DNA of 64,000 nt, from contig JAFWDI010000002.1 of NCBI GenBank assembly GCA_017513125.1, forward strand, positions 1 to 64,000. The letters run 5' to 3'. The notes under the pieces were generated by a model. It saw only the letters and a program-made list of their open reading frames with translations, was not told the origin of the DNA and searched no databases. This DNA comes from Lachnospiraceae bacterium. Its GTDB lineage: Bacteria; Bacillota; Clostridia; Lachnospirales; Lachnospiraceae. A program made the position numbers and the translations under genes. This document shows positions 52,056-60,609 of this stretch, in pieces (positions within the stretch are counted from its first letter, which is position 1; each line of letters starts with the position of its first letter).

Positions 52056-52415
52056 GGGCATTCCCCGGGAGCCGGTGAACGTTCACCGCTCCCTGAGGAG
52101 ATAAACAGGCTGACGTTTTCGAGCGGCCTGCGGTAAGGGGAAAGGCTTGAGGCGCGACCATGCGCGGAAGGCAGAACAATAAATAAGCAGCGGGAGGGAT
52201 CGTGATATCCGCTTCACGATTCCGGCGAGACTGAACGAGGAGACGCATCGGCATCTCCCCGTGAATTCGAGCCGTGCCCGCTGTCTTTTTATTGTGATGT
52301 CTGTGCCGCGCAAAGAGCGCAGAACGCCTTTTCCATGCCGCAGGCACCTTTGAAAACGTACACCGATAATGTTTTCAGGGAGCGGTGAGCGTTCCCGCGC
52401 ACCCCGGGACATGCG
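52056..52415. repeat. Giant imperfect palindrome (about 360 bp) filling the mecA-ylmH gap
   Basis: The whole intergenic region reads as one inverted repeat centred near 52236 in nearly constant register. Matching blocks include 52077-52096 with 52375-52394 (19 of 20), 52113-52120 with 52352-52359 (8 of 8), 52126-52133 with 52338-52345 (8 of 8), 52161-52167 with 52306-52312 (7 of 7), and 52176-52194 with 52277-52295 (16 of 19). The centre carries two local hairpins (52199-52205 with 52214-52220; 52239-52243 with 52254-52258). T-rich runs sit symmetrically after the CAGCGGG/CCCGCTG stem, so it may also terminate both genes. No transposase or coding frame is evident. Confidence 0.8.
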
Positions 52416-52459
52416 GTCGATGTATGCGCCCCGGCACCTGCGGCATACCGCCGCCGGCC

Positions 52460-53227
52460 TCACCGGAACACCTCCGCCGCCACGAACAGGCGGCCTTTTT
52501 TGCTCTTTCCCGAACAACCGCGGAACACCGCCCGCCCGAAGTGCCGCACCGTGATCACATCGCCGTCCTTCAGTTCCGCCGAGGCAGAGCCGGCGATCTT
52601 GCCGTTGATCAGGACCTGCTCCGCCGCGATCAGCGCCGCGGCCTTCGCTCTCGAGAGCCGGAACGCCCCCGCGGCCACACTGTCGATCCGCGGTGAGGCG
52701 ACCGAAAACTCCAGGACTTCGCCCGCGGGGTCCGTGATGCTTTCGGGCAATATCCCCCGCCCGGTACGCACCGAAGAATGCCTCACCCTGCACAGGTTCT
52801 CCGACAGGTAATCCGCCATCTCCTCCAGACAGAGTATCCAGGCGCCGCCCTCATCGGGCAGGATGTCGCCGACCTTTCCGCGGTCGATCCCGAGGTTCAT
52901 GACCGAGCCCAGCCAGTCGCGGTGCGAAAGCGTCTCGCCGGTCCCGACCCGGGGCAGCTCCGCCCGCAGCGCAGTGACGGTCTCCCGGGCGAAAGCCAGT
53001 CCTTCTTCCTCGCAGAACCGCTCCGGCACCAGAAACCCGGCCTTCCGCTCCGCTCCCTCGAAACCGCCCCACAGAAACGCGCAGATCCCAGGCAGCCGCC
53101 CGGTCTTTCGCGTAAAGATATCCTGTCCGGTCAGCCCGAGCAGATCCGTGTGCAGCGGAATCTCCCGCGCGAGGCAGCGCGCGGTCAGGTCGTCAATTCG
53201 TTTTTCCGTCAGTCTGTCGTGATCCAT
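52460..53227 (-). CDS. ylmH: YlmH-like RNA-binding S4 domain protein
   Basis: The 255-residue protein has the YlmH layout: an N-terminal domain (ICAFLWGGFEGAERKAGFLVP), a middle domain with LSHRDWLGSVMNLGIDRGKVGDIL near 95, and a C-terminal S4 domain (FRLSRAKAAALIAAEQVLINGK, then ELKDGDVITVRHFGRAVF). In Bacillus YlmH acts in ribosome-associated quality control. The start lacks a good ribosome site. It is probably expressed in part by read-through from the gene upstream, since no promoter is visible. Confidence 0.92.
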   Translation of the reverse strand: MDHDRLTEKRIDDLTARCLAREIPLHTDLLGLTGQDIFTRKTGRLPGICAFLWGGFEGAERKAGFLVPERFCEEEGLAFARETVTALRAELPRVGTGETLSHRDWLGSVMNLGIDRGKVGDILPDEGGAWILCLEEMADYLSENLCRVRHSSVRTGRGILPESITDPAGEVLEFSVASPRIDSVAAGAFRLSRAKAAALIAAEQVLINGKIAGSASAELKDGDVITVRHFGRAVFRGCSGKSKKGRLFVAAEVFR

Positions 53228-53270
53228 GGTCGTTTGTTTGATAAGCTCAGACAGCTTCGCGCTTATGCGC

Positions 53271-53299
53271 TAAAAAAGAGGGCGGCCTCCGCCGCCCTC
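53271..53299 (-). terminator. Terminator of the signal-peptidase-like gene
   Basis: Minus strand: perfect 9 bp stem (53278-53286 with 53291-53299), GGAG loop, then TTTTTTAG. Separates this gene from ylmH. Confidence 0.85.
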
Positions 53300-53309
53300 C
53301 GAACTGCTG

Positions 53310-53915
53310 TTATCTTCTTCCGTTCCGATTCCGGTTCCGGTTCTCCTCCTGCCTGCGCATCTCCTTCTCGGCCTTTCTCCTCAGGTAGTCTCTGCCGTCC
53401 GGCTCGAAGCTGCCGATGATGCAGAGCACCGCGATGATGAAGCCGACCAGGATGGTCCAGCGCTTAAAGCCCATCCAGCCGAAGAACGCCCAGATGCCGG
53501 TCTGGATCCCCACGACCTTTCCCGAGATCAGGCTGAAGCCGACCTCAGTCTGCTCACCGTCGATGTCCAGGATTGCGGTACCCACGACACTTCTTCCCAG
53601 GGAAAGAATGCCGCCGTAGCCGGCTGTAGGGTCGGGCGCATCGGGATCGACCGAGATGACCCGCGCGAGGTAGTCCGTGATCGAGGTGCGGGAGTTGTGG
53701 TAAGCCACGATATCCCCGGGGGAGACCTCTTCCGGCTTCACCTCATCGATCGTCACGATCATGCCTCTCGTGTACTCAGGCTCCAGCGCATCCGTCTGGA
53801 CCTGGACCGGCGAGAAGCCGCGCATCAGATTAACAAAACCTGTAATGCAGATCACAAACGTGATCGCCAGAACGACGAATCCGATGATCCGTATAACACG
53901 TCTGAATGCTTTCAT
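53310..53915 (-). CDS. Degenerate signal peptidase I-like (S26) membrane protein
   Basis: The 201-residue protein has the SipW/archaeal signal-peptidase layout: a membrane helix (about 10-32), an S26 domain, and a second membrane helix (about 152-173) followed by a basic Arg/Asn tail (NRNRNRNGRR). The region corresponding to the catalytic SGSMEP block reads TDALEPEYTRG, with Ala in place of the active Ser, and the usual THR block reads YLARV, without His. It is therefore probably not an active peptidase. The start at 53915 has AGGAGA 5 nt upstream. Confidence 0.8.
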   Translation of the reverse strand: MKAFRRVIRIIGFVVLAITFVICITGFVNLMRGFSPVQVQTDALEPEYTRGMIVTIDEVKPEEVSPGDIVAYHNSRTSITDYLARVISVDPDAPDPTAGYGGILSLGRSVVGTAILDIDGEQTEVGFSLISGKVVGIQTGIWAFFGWMGFKRWTILVGFIIAVLCIIGSFEPDGRDYLRRKAEKEMRRQEENRNRNRNGRR

Positions 53916-53973
53916 CTTTCTCTCCTGACAAACACCGGACATGTTCCGGCTTTCTTACAAAACACATTTAGGC

Positions 53974-54002
53974 ATTATATAGAAGACGCCCCGATAATTC
54001 AA
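53974..54002 (-). promoter_or_regulatory. Promoter of the S26-like gene
   Basis: Minus strand: TTGAAT (4 of 6), 17 nt, perfect TATAAT. Three copies of GGACGCC lie 18-50 bp upstream of the -35 (54020-54026, 54032-54038, 54046-54052). Confidence 0.65.
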
Positions 54003-54079
54003 TGCTCTTTTTTGTATGAGGCGTCCTCCACGGCGTCCCGGCCGCGGCGTCCGATCCCCGCAAAGCCCCGCGGATCCGG

Positions 54080-55351
54080 TCAGATCTCCGGGTCCTCGCT
54101 CCGCACCACCACGCGGATCAGCGCAGGCCTGCGCCCCGAAGTCTTCACGACCGTGACCTTAAGATCCTCGAAGATAAAAGTATCTCCCGCCATCGGCAGG
54201 CGGCCCATCTGCTCCATGACCCAGCCGGAGACCGTCGCGGAGTCGCTCTCCTCGTCCTCCCGGATCCCGAACAGCTCGAACATGTCGTCAAGGTCCGCGG
54301 TGCAGTCGATCAGGTAGCTGCCGTCGGACTGCTTCCGGAACATCTCCACGACCTCGTCATGCTCGTCCCAGATCTCTCCGACCAGTTCCTCGAGGATGTC
54401 CTCCAGTGTCACGATGCCCTCGGTCCCGCCGTACTCGTCCACGACCACAGCCAGGTGGTTCTTCCCGCGCTGCAGGGTGTGCAGCAGTTCGGAGATCTCG
54501 GTCGAGACCGTGGTGTAGACCACAGGGGAGGTCATCTTGTCCACGTCGTAGGGTCTTCCCTTATAGCGCCGGTAGTAGAAATCCTTCTCGTGGATCACAC
54601 CGATGATATTGTCGATCGTGCCGTGATACACGGGCAGCCGCGAATAGCCGGTCTCGATGAAAAGCCGCGCCAGCTCGTCCTCGGAGACGTCGTCGGGCAC
54701 CGCCTCGACGTCCACGCGAGGAGTAAGGATCATGTCGACGGTCTGGTCATTGAACTCGATCGCCGCGCGGATCAGCTCGCTCTCGTCCTCGTCGAGTCCG
54801 CCTTCGTTCTCCGCCTCGGAGACCATCGTGATCAGTTCTTCTTCGGTGATGCCCTCCTCTTCTCCGGTGTGGAAGACCTTGCCGACCAGTCCCTGCCACT
54901 TCATCAGGACGAAGTTCAGCGGCGTAAAGATCTTCATCAGCACGCTGATGGGCGGCGCCACGCGAATCGCGAAATCTTCCGGGCGGTCCTTCGCCAGCTT
55001 CTTCGGACCGACCTCGCTGAAGAACAGGATCGCGAGCGTCAGCACGATCGTCGAGACCGTGGGGCCGTAGACTTCCCCGCGCGACAGAAGGATACGCGTA
55101 AAAAGCACCGTGCCGACCGAGGCCGCCGCGATGTTCACGATGTTATTCCCGATGAGTACTGAGGAAAGCAGGCGCTCGTAATCGTTTGCGATCTTAAGCG
55201 CGAGAGCGGCATGCCGCTCTTCCGCCTCCGCCCGGTTCTTCAGCCGGATGCGGTTCAGGGAGGAATAGGCGGTCTCTGTCGCCGAGAAAAATGCCGAAGC
55301 AGCCATCAGCAGTACGATGGCAGCGATCATGCCTATACAAGCACTGTCCAT
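54080..55351 (-). CDS. CNNM/CorC-type transporter-associated protein (hemolysin family)
   Basis: The 423-residue protein has an N-terminal DUF21 membrane domain of about four helices ([21 protein letters not shown] at the start), a CBS pair ([15 protein letters not shown] near 205; [29 protein letters not shown] near 300) and a C-terminal CorC/HlyC domain. Family members are linked to Mg2+ efflux. I start at M in VMDSACIGM (55351); the AAAAGGAG site is 16 nt upstream, rather far, so an alternative upstream GTG remains possible. Confidence 0.9.
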   Translation of the reverse strand: MDSACIGMIAAIVLLMAASAFFSATETAYSSLNRIRLKNRAEAEERHAALALKIANDYERLLSSVLIGNNIVNIAAASVGTVLFTRILLSRGEVYGPTVSTIVLTLAILFFSEVGPKKLAKDRPEDFAIRVAPPISVLMKIFTPLNFVLMKWQGLVGKVFHTGEEEGITEEELITMVSEAENEGGLDEDESELIRAAIEFNDQTVDMILTPRVDVEAVPDDVSEDELARLFIETGYSRLPVYHGTIDNIIGVIHEKDFYYRRYKGRPYDVDKMTSPVVYTTVSTEISELLHTLQRGKNHLAVVVDEYGGTEGIVTLEDILEELVGEIWDEHDEVVEMFRKQSDGSYLIDCTADLDDMFELFGIREDEESDSATVSGWVMEQMGRLPMAGDTFIFEDLKVTVVKTSGRRPALIRVVVRSEDPEI

Positions 55352-55433
55352 GACGGAACGAATCACACTCCTTTTCACGGCCGCGCGGGCGGCCTGCCCG
55401 GGTTTCCGGGCGGTGCACTGATATTTCTTGCAT

Positions 55434-55461
55434 ATTATCATATCTGCGCGATTTTTGGAAA
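55434..55461 (-). promoter_or_regulatory. Promoter of the CNNM/CorC gene
   Basis: Minus strand: TTTCCA (4 of 6), 16 nt, GATAAT (5 of 6), overlapping a TATGAT alternative. Confidence 0.5.
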
Positions 55462-55473
55462 CAGTAAAGTTCA

Positions 55474-55503
55474 TTGACAGGTTTTCGCGGTTTTTCGTAT
55501 ATA
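55474..55503 (+). promoter_or_regulatory. Promoter of the ligase-ketosynthase operon
   Basis: Plus strand: perfect TTGACA, 18 nt, TATATA, close to the divergent CNNM promoter. The start codon lies 48 nt downstream. Confidence 0.65.
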
Positions 55504-55550
55504 CTAAAGAGGGAAAGCATGCCTGTTTTACATCTGACGAGGATCGGCCT

Positions 55551-57248
55551 ATGAAGAATTACGAGAGGACATACGACGACACCATGTTCCGGGAGACGTT
55601 CGAGCACGGGTACACCTGGCTGAACGGCTTCCTGCGGAACGTGCGGCGGTTCCCGCGGCGCATCGCGGTCAACGACCCCGCCACCGTCCGCATCTGGAAC
55701 TACTCGGAGCTGAACGCCGAGGCGAACCGGCTGGCGCACGCGCTGGCCTCCGACGGCGTGGGTAAAAACGACGTGGTCATGGCCGTCCTCACGAACTGCC
55801 CCGAGTTCTGCTTCAGCTATATCGGGCCCCGGAAGATCGGCGCGATCCTGAACCCCGTGAACTTTAACCTGGCTTCCGGCGAGCTCGCCCTGCTGATCGA
55901 GCATAACCGCCCGAAGGTCCTGATCTACGCGGCAGTCTGCGCCGATACGGTCGAGGAGGCGGTGAATGCCTCCGGACACAAGCCCGTGCGCTGCGTCATG
56001 GCGGATAACCTGATCGCGCGGAAGGTCCCGGCGGGGCACATCTCCTATTACAACTACGTCCTGAACCGTCCCGAGACCGATCCGGAGACGGATTTTCAGC
56101 CGCACATCTACGACGAAGTGCTGCGCCTGTGCACGAGCGGGACGACCGCTCTCCCGAAGAGCGTTCCGATCAATGACATCAACGAAGTCCTCTCGGCGCA
56201 CGACGCGATCATCAACTACCCGCTGAACCCGAACGACGTCTGCCTGAATATGACGCCCTGGTTCCACCGGGGCGGCTGTCACTGCGGCGGCCCCTGCCCG
56301 GTGTTCTACGCGGGGTGCGGGCTGGTGATCGCCCGCACGTTCAATCCGAAGCAGGCATTGAAGTGGGTCGAAAAACACGGGGTGACTTTCCTGATCGGCG
56401 CGCCCTCGACGCTCGAGCTGCTGACCCGGGCGCAGGAGCGGGCGCACGCGGACCTCTCGGGTCTGAAGGGTCTGATCACGATGGGCGCCCCGCTCGAAAA
56501 GGAAGCCTGCATCCGCTACATGATGGCGCTCACCCCGAACATTTTTAACGGCTACGGCACGACCGAGACGCTCTGCAACTCGTTCCTGCGGCCGTTCGAC
56601 CTGCCCGACGCGGCGGGATCGGTAGGCTCGAGCGCGCTTGACGACGAAGTCCGCGTAGTGCGGATCACAGAAGAAGGCGCGGACGGGGAGAACGAAGGCG
56701 GGAACCGCTTCACGGACCCGGAGGATCTCGTCCCGAAGGACGGCGTCACGGTCGGCGAAGTCATTATCCGCGCCCCCGCGAAGTCCACTTACAGCTATTA
56801 CGATGACCCGGAGAGCGCCGCTGAGAAATTCTCGAACGGCTGGATGTACACCGGCGACCTCGCGGTCTGGGACGAGCGCTCCTATGTGACGATCCGCGGC
56901 CGGAAGGACGACATGATCATCGTCTCCGCGGAGAACGTCTACCCCGCGCAGATCGAGGAGGCGCTCACGCGCTTCGGAAAGGTCGCGGACTGCATCGTGA
57001 CTTCGGTGCCCGACCGGCTCCGCGGTCAGGAGATCGTAGCCTACGTGGTGCCGGCGGATCCGTCGCTGACCGTGAAGGAACTGAACGCGTTCTGCCGGAA
57101 AGAGCCGATGCTCTCGGATTACAAGGCCCCGCGCTGGTACCGTTTCGTGGACGAGATCCCGCTGAACGCGACCGGAAAGAAGCTTCACCGCGAGGCGAAG
57201 CGCATGGCGGCGGAAGATATGGCGGCGGGACGGCTGCGGGATAAGTAA
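55551..57248 (+). CDS. AMP-forming acyl-CoA ligase
   Basis: The 565-residue protein belongs to the class I adenylate-forming enzymes: P-loop LCTSGTTALPKSV near 202, GYGTTET near 337, YTGDLAVWDERSYVTIRGRKDDMI near 435, and catalytic Lys in PLNATGKKLH near 545. It has an unusual Cys/Gly-rich stretch (FHRGGCHCGGPCPVF) in the acyl-pocket region near 240-255. It activates a carboxylic acid as acyl-AMP, then probably the CoA thioester. The start at 55551 has GAGG 8 nt upstream. It heads an operon with a ketosynthase 24 bp downstream and a MATE exporter. Confidence 0.9.
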   Translation: MKNYERTYDDTMFRETFEHGYTWLNGFLRNVRRFPRRIAVNDPATVRIWNYSELNAEANRLAHALASDGVGKNDVVMAVLTNCPEFCFSYIGPRKIGAILNPVNFNLASGELALLIEHNRPKVLIYAAVCADTVEEAVNASGHKPVRCVMADNLIARKVPAGHISYYNYVLNRPETDPETDFQPHIYDEVLRLCTSGTTALPKSVPINDINEVLSAHDAIINYPLNPNDVCLNMTPWFHRGGCHCGGPCPVFYAGCGLVIARTFNPKQALKWVEKHGVTFLIGAPSTLELLTRAQERAHADLSGLKGLITMGAPLEKEACIRYMMALTPNIFNGYGTTETLCNSFLRPFDLPDAAGSVGSSALDDEVRVVRITEEGADGENEGGNRFTDPEDLVPKDGVTVGEVIIRAPAKSTYSYYDDPESAAEKFSNGWMYTGDLAVWDERSYVTIRGRKDDMIIVSAENVYPAQIEEALTRFGKVADCIVTSVPDRLRGQEIVAYVVPADPSLTVKELNAFCRKEPMLSDYKAPRWYRFVDEIPLNATGKKLHREAKRMAAEDMAAGRLRDK

Positions 57249-57272
57249 ACCTCATTTCAGAAAGGATCAGCC

Positions 57273-58562
57273 ATGCGTGAAAAGATCGTAGTCACCGGCA
57301 TGGGCGCAGTGACGCCCGTCGGCATCGGATTGGATGAATACTGGAACGGCCTGATCGAAGGCGTCTGCGGGATCCGGAAGATCACGCGGTTCGACGCGTC
57401 GGACTGCCCGGTGCAGATCGCCGGCGAGGTCGACTACGCGCGCGTGCAGGAGGCCTTCCCGAAAAAGCTGTTCAAACACACCGACCCGTTCACGCAGTAT
57501 GCCTATCTGGCGGCCGAGGAGGCGCTCGCGATGTGCATGAAAGGCTGCGCGGAACCTGCCGGCGCCTCACCGGATGCCGGAACGGATGAAGCTCCCGCGC
57601 TTCCCTGCGCACCCGAGCGCATGGGTATCACGCTCGGAAACTCGATGGCCGGCATCACGACCATCTGCGAGACCCAGGAGACATTCACGCTGGCGGAGAA
57701 GAAGGCGGTCGGCCCGCGCTTCGTGCCTCGCGTGATCGGGAATATGGCCGCCGCGCAGATCGCGATCCCCTACGGGATCCGCGGACCCTCGGTCACGATC
57801 TCGACCGCCTGTGCCTCAGGCGGCGACGCGATCCGCTATGCCGCGCTGCTTCTGGAGACCGGCGAGGCCGATGCGGTGCTCACGCTGGGGTCGGAATCGA
57901 CATTGACCCCCATCGTCTTCTACTCGCTCGCCAGCGCCCAGGCGCTCTCGAAGCGGAATGACGAGCCCGAAAAAGCCTGCCGCCCCTTCGACGAGGACCA
58001 CTCCGGCTTCGTGATGGGCGAGGGCGGAGGCGCGCTCGTGCTCGAAACCGAATCGCACGCGAAAGCCCGCGGCGCACAGATCTACGCGGAGCTCGCGGGC
58101 TGGGCGGCCACATCGGACGCCTGGCACGTCACCGCACCGCACCCCGAAGGCGAAGGCGCCATCCGCTGCCTGCGCCTCGCGCTCGAAAAGGCGGGTGCGG
58201 ACCCGTCGGAGATCGGCTATCTGAACGCCCACGGCACCGGCACGAAGTCCGGGGACGCGGCGGAAGCGCTCGTGATCCGCGAGGTGTTCGGAATGGACGG
58301 CGGCGCGAAAGGCCCCGCGGTCAGTTCCACGAAAGCCTCGACCGGACACCTGATGGGCGCCGGCGGCATCACCGAAGCCATCGCCTGCATCCAGGCGTTG
58401 CAAACCGGCCTGCTGCCCGCGACGATCAGCCTGGAGACCCCCGCGTACGACCTCGACCTGGTCATGGGCGGCCCCCGCCGCGCGGAGATCACAGCCGCGA
58501 TGACGAACGCGCTGGGCTTCGGCGGGCAGAATTCGAGCCTGGTCTTCCGGAAGTATCATTGA
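57273..58562 (+). CDS. Beta-ketoacyl-ACP synthase II (FabF-like)
   Basis: The 429-residue protein has the full Cys-His-His set: ISTACASGGDAIRYA near 180, LNAHGTGTKSGD near 318 and KASTGHLMGAGG near 352, so it should be able to condense acyl chains with malonyl-ACP. It carries an Ala/Pro/Asp-rich insert near residues 92-110 (AGASPDAGTDEAPA) where usual FabF has a short loop. The window shows no acp, fabD, fabG or fabH beside it, so this is a stand-alone ketosynthase paired with an acyl-CoA ligase rather than part of a housekeeping fab cluster. Confidence 0.93.
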   Translation: MREKIVVTGMGAVTPVGIGLDEYWNGLIEGVCGIRKITRFDASDCPVQIAGEVDYARVQEAFPKKLFKHTDPFTQYAYLAAEEALAMCMKGCAEPAGASPDAGTDEAPALPCAPERMGITLGNSMAGITTICETQETFTLAEKKAVGPRFVPRVIGNMAAAQIAIPYGIRGPSVTISTACASGGDAIRYAALLLETGEADAVLTLGSESTLTPIVFYSLASAQALSKRNDEPEKACRPFDEDHSGFVMGEGGGALVLETESHAKARGAQIYAELAGWAATSDAWHVTAPHPEGEGAIRCLRLALEKAGADPSEIGYLNAHGTGTKSGDAAEALVIREVFGMDGGAKGPAVSSTKASTGHLMGAGGITEAIACIQALQTGLLPATISLETPAYDLDLVMGGPRRAEITAAMTNALGFGGQNSSLVFRKYH

Positions 58563-58580
58563 CCACCCTGGAGTATCGTT

Positions 58581-59933
58581 TTGGATAAGAACGCACGCAT
58601 GACCATGCTGGCGAACGAGCCGGTCCATAAGGTCCTGTTAAAAATGAGCCTGCCGATGATGGTCTCCTTCTTCATCCAGGCCATGTACAACATCGTCGAT
58701 TCGATGTTCGTCGCGCGCATCTCCGAGCACGCGCTGACCTCCGTTTCGCTCGCATTCCCGATGCAGCAGGTCGTCACCGCGATCTCCGTGGGCGCCTCGA
58801 TCGGCGTGTCCGCGGTCTGGGCCCGCTGCATGGGCGCCGGCGACCGGAAGCAGGCCTCCGACGCGATCCGGACCATGACCGCGATGTGTATCCTGTTCTC
58901 TCTGCTGTTCATCGTGCTGGGCATTTTCGCTTCGGGCCCGATCTTCCACCGCCAGACGGACGTCGGCGAGATCGCGGAGATGGGGACCGTCTACCTTCGG
59001 ATCAACTGGGTGCTCTCGTGCGGCGCCATCTTCGGCAAATACTACGAGCGCCTTCTGGTCTCCGCCGGGCGCGCCACGCTGTCCATGCTCGCCATGCTGT
59101 CGGGCGCGATCTTTAACCTGGTCTTCGACCCGCTCCTGATCTTCGGCCTCGGCCCGTTCCCGGAGCTGGGCGTCGCGGGCGCGGCCTGGGCCACGGTCGG
59201 CGGACAGATCTTCGCGGTGTTCGTGGCGCTGGGTCTGAATCTCCGCTTTAACGAGGCTGTCCGCCCCGACATCCTGCGCATCGCGTTCCGCGTGCGGTCG
59301 GCGCTCTCCATCCTGCGCGTGGGCCTTCCTTCCATCGTCACGATCGGACTGTCGTCCGTCTCGAGCTTCTTCATTAACCAGATCCTGCTCGCCTACTCGA
59401 CCACCGCGACCGCGGTGTTCGGCGTCTGGCTGAAGCTGCAGAACTTCTGCTACATGCCCTGCTTCGGACTGAATAACGGCATGGTTCCGATCATCTCCTA
59501 TAACTGGGGCGCGAAGAAGCCGGACCGCGTGCGGCGGACCATCATGCTCTCGGTCCTCGGCATCGTCATCCTGATGTGCATCCTGACCGTGATCTTCGAG
59601 CTGATCCCGGGTACTGTCCTGACCCTGTTCTCGGCGGGCGAGCAGATGCGCGCGATCGGCATGGTCTGCATCCGCGCGTGCGTGCTGTCGCTGCCGTTCG
59701 GCGCGGCGTCCATGATCCTGGCCAGCGGCATGCAGGCGCTCGACCACAGCCGCTACGCCCTGGTGATCAATATCATGCGCCAGTGCGTCTTCCTGATCTC
59801 GAGCTTCTCGCTGATCTCCGTGATCACGCACAGTCAGACCCTGATCTGGTTCGCGCTTCCGATCACGGAAGCCGCCGCGTTCGCGGTCGCATGCGGACTA
59901 AACCGGCGGTTCCGGTTGGATATGGGGCTGTAA
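58581..59933 (+). CDS. MATE family efflux transporter
   Basis: The 450-residue protein has about 12 helices and the MATE pattern (VLLKMSLPMMVSFFIQAMYNIVDSMFVARISEHALTSVSLAF split over the first two helices), unlike and not closely matching the MATE at 30354. It probably starts at TTG 58581 with GGAG 7 nt upstream; an ATG six codons later is the alternative. It follows the ketosynthase by 18 bp in the same operon and may export its product. Confidence 0.92.
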   Translation: MDKNARMTMLANEPVHKVLLKMSLPMMVSFFIQAMYNIVDSMFVARISEHALTSVSLAFPMQQVVTAISVGASIGVSAVWARCMGAGDRKQASDAIRTMTAMCILFSLLFIVLGIFASGPIFHRQTDVGEIAEMGTVYLRINWVLSCGAIFGKYYERLLVSAGRATLSMLAMLSGAIFNLVFDPLLIFGLGPFPELGVAGAAWATVGGQIFAVFVALGLNLRFNEAVRPDILRIAFRVRSALSILRVGLPSIVTIGLSSVSSFFINQILLAYSTTATAVFGVWLKLQNFCYMPCFGLNNGMVPIISYNWGAKKPDRVRRTIMLSVLGIVILMCILTVIFELIPGTVLTLFSAGEQMRAIGMVCIRACVLSLPFGAASMILASGMQALDHSRYALVINIMRQCVFLISSFSLISVITHSQTLIWFALPITEAAAFAVACGLNRRFRLDMGL

Positions 59934-59962
59934 AATATTGTATTCCGTAAGGGAGGTACCTC

Positions 59963-60562
59963 ATGAATCTCGAAAAAACGATCCGTAACCTCGAGCTCTT
60001 CGGGGCTGAAGTAAAGCATTTCGCGACCGCTGCGGAGGCTGCCGACTATCTGGTGTCCGAGATCACCGGCACGACCGTCGGCATCGGCGGGAGCCAGACC
60101 GTGGACCGCATGGGCGTCTACGAGCGGCTGAAGGAGACGAATGAAGTGACGTGGCACTGGAAGGACGGCTTCGACGAGGACGTCTACCGCCGCGCGCGCG
60201 AGGCGATGGTCTATCTGTGCTCGCCGAACGCGGTCGCCGAGACCGGCGAGATGATCTTCATCGACGGGCGCGCGAACCGCGTCAGCGCGATGACGACCAT
60301 GATCGAAGGAAAGCGGCTGTACCTGCCGTGCTCGGTAAAGAAGATCTGCCCGGACATCGCGAGCGCGGTCGAGCGGGCGCGGAGCATCTCGCCCGCGAAC
60401 ATCTCGCGTTTCACGGATGCGCTTCCCTGCCAGAAGGACGGAAACTGCCATGACTGCCGCGACCCTCAGCGCATGTGCCGCGCTTTCCTCATGCTCTGCG
60501 GAAAGATCACGTGGATGGAAAAGGCTGAAGTGATCTTCATCGACGAGGATATCGGACTGTAA
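59963..60562 (+). CDS. LUD domain protein (LutC/DUF162-like) with C-terminal cysteines
   Basis: The 199-residue protein has the LUD fold: GTTVGIGGSQTVDRMGVYERL near 38 and VAETGEMIFIDGRANRVSAM near 93. The C-terminus carries a cysteine set (LPCSVKKIC, then CQKDGNCHDCRDPQRMC) that could hold a metal or Fe-S centre. Related proteins take part in lactate or other organic acid oxidation with LutA/LutB, which are absent here. GGGAGG sits in a GAGGTACCTC palindrome just before the ATG. Confidence 0.87.
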   Translation: MNLEKTIRNLELFGAEVKHFATAAEAADYLVSEITGTTVGIGGSQTVDRMGVYERLKETNEVTWHWKDGFDEDVYRRAREAMVYLCSPNAVAETGEMIFIDGRANRVSAMTTMIEGKRLYLPCSVKKICPDIASAVERARSISPANISRFTDALPCQKDGNCHDCRDPQRMCRAFLMLCGKITWMEKAEVIFIDEDIGL

Positions 60563-60609
60563 CGCCGCACAGACGAAAGGCCGCAGGGCGGATACCGCCA
60601 GAGATCGCC

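Noticed and set aside
52056..52415. Palindrome region as tmRNA, RNase P RNA, 6S RNA or SRP RNA
   Set aside because: I looked for the conserved tmRNA ends, RNase P core segments and the SRP apical GGAA loop motif and found none. Size and symmetry also do not fit 6S RNA.
52083..52793. A 236-codon minus-strand frame crossing the palindrome and the 3' end of ylmH
   Set aside because: It overlaps a well-supported gene in another frame and runs through both arms of the inverted repeat, giving low-complexity Arg/Gly-rich sequence.
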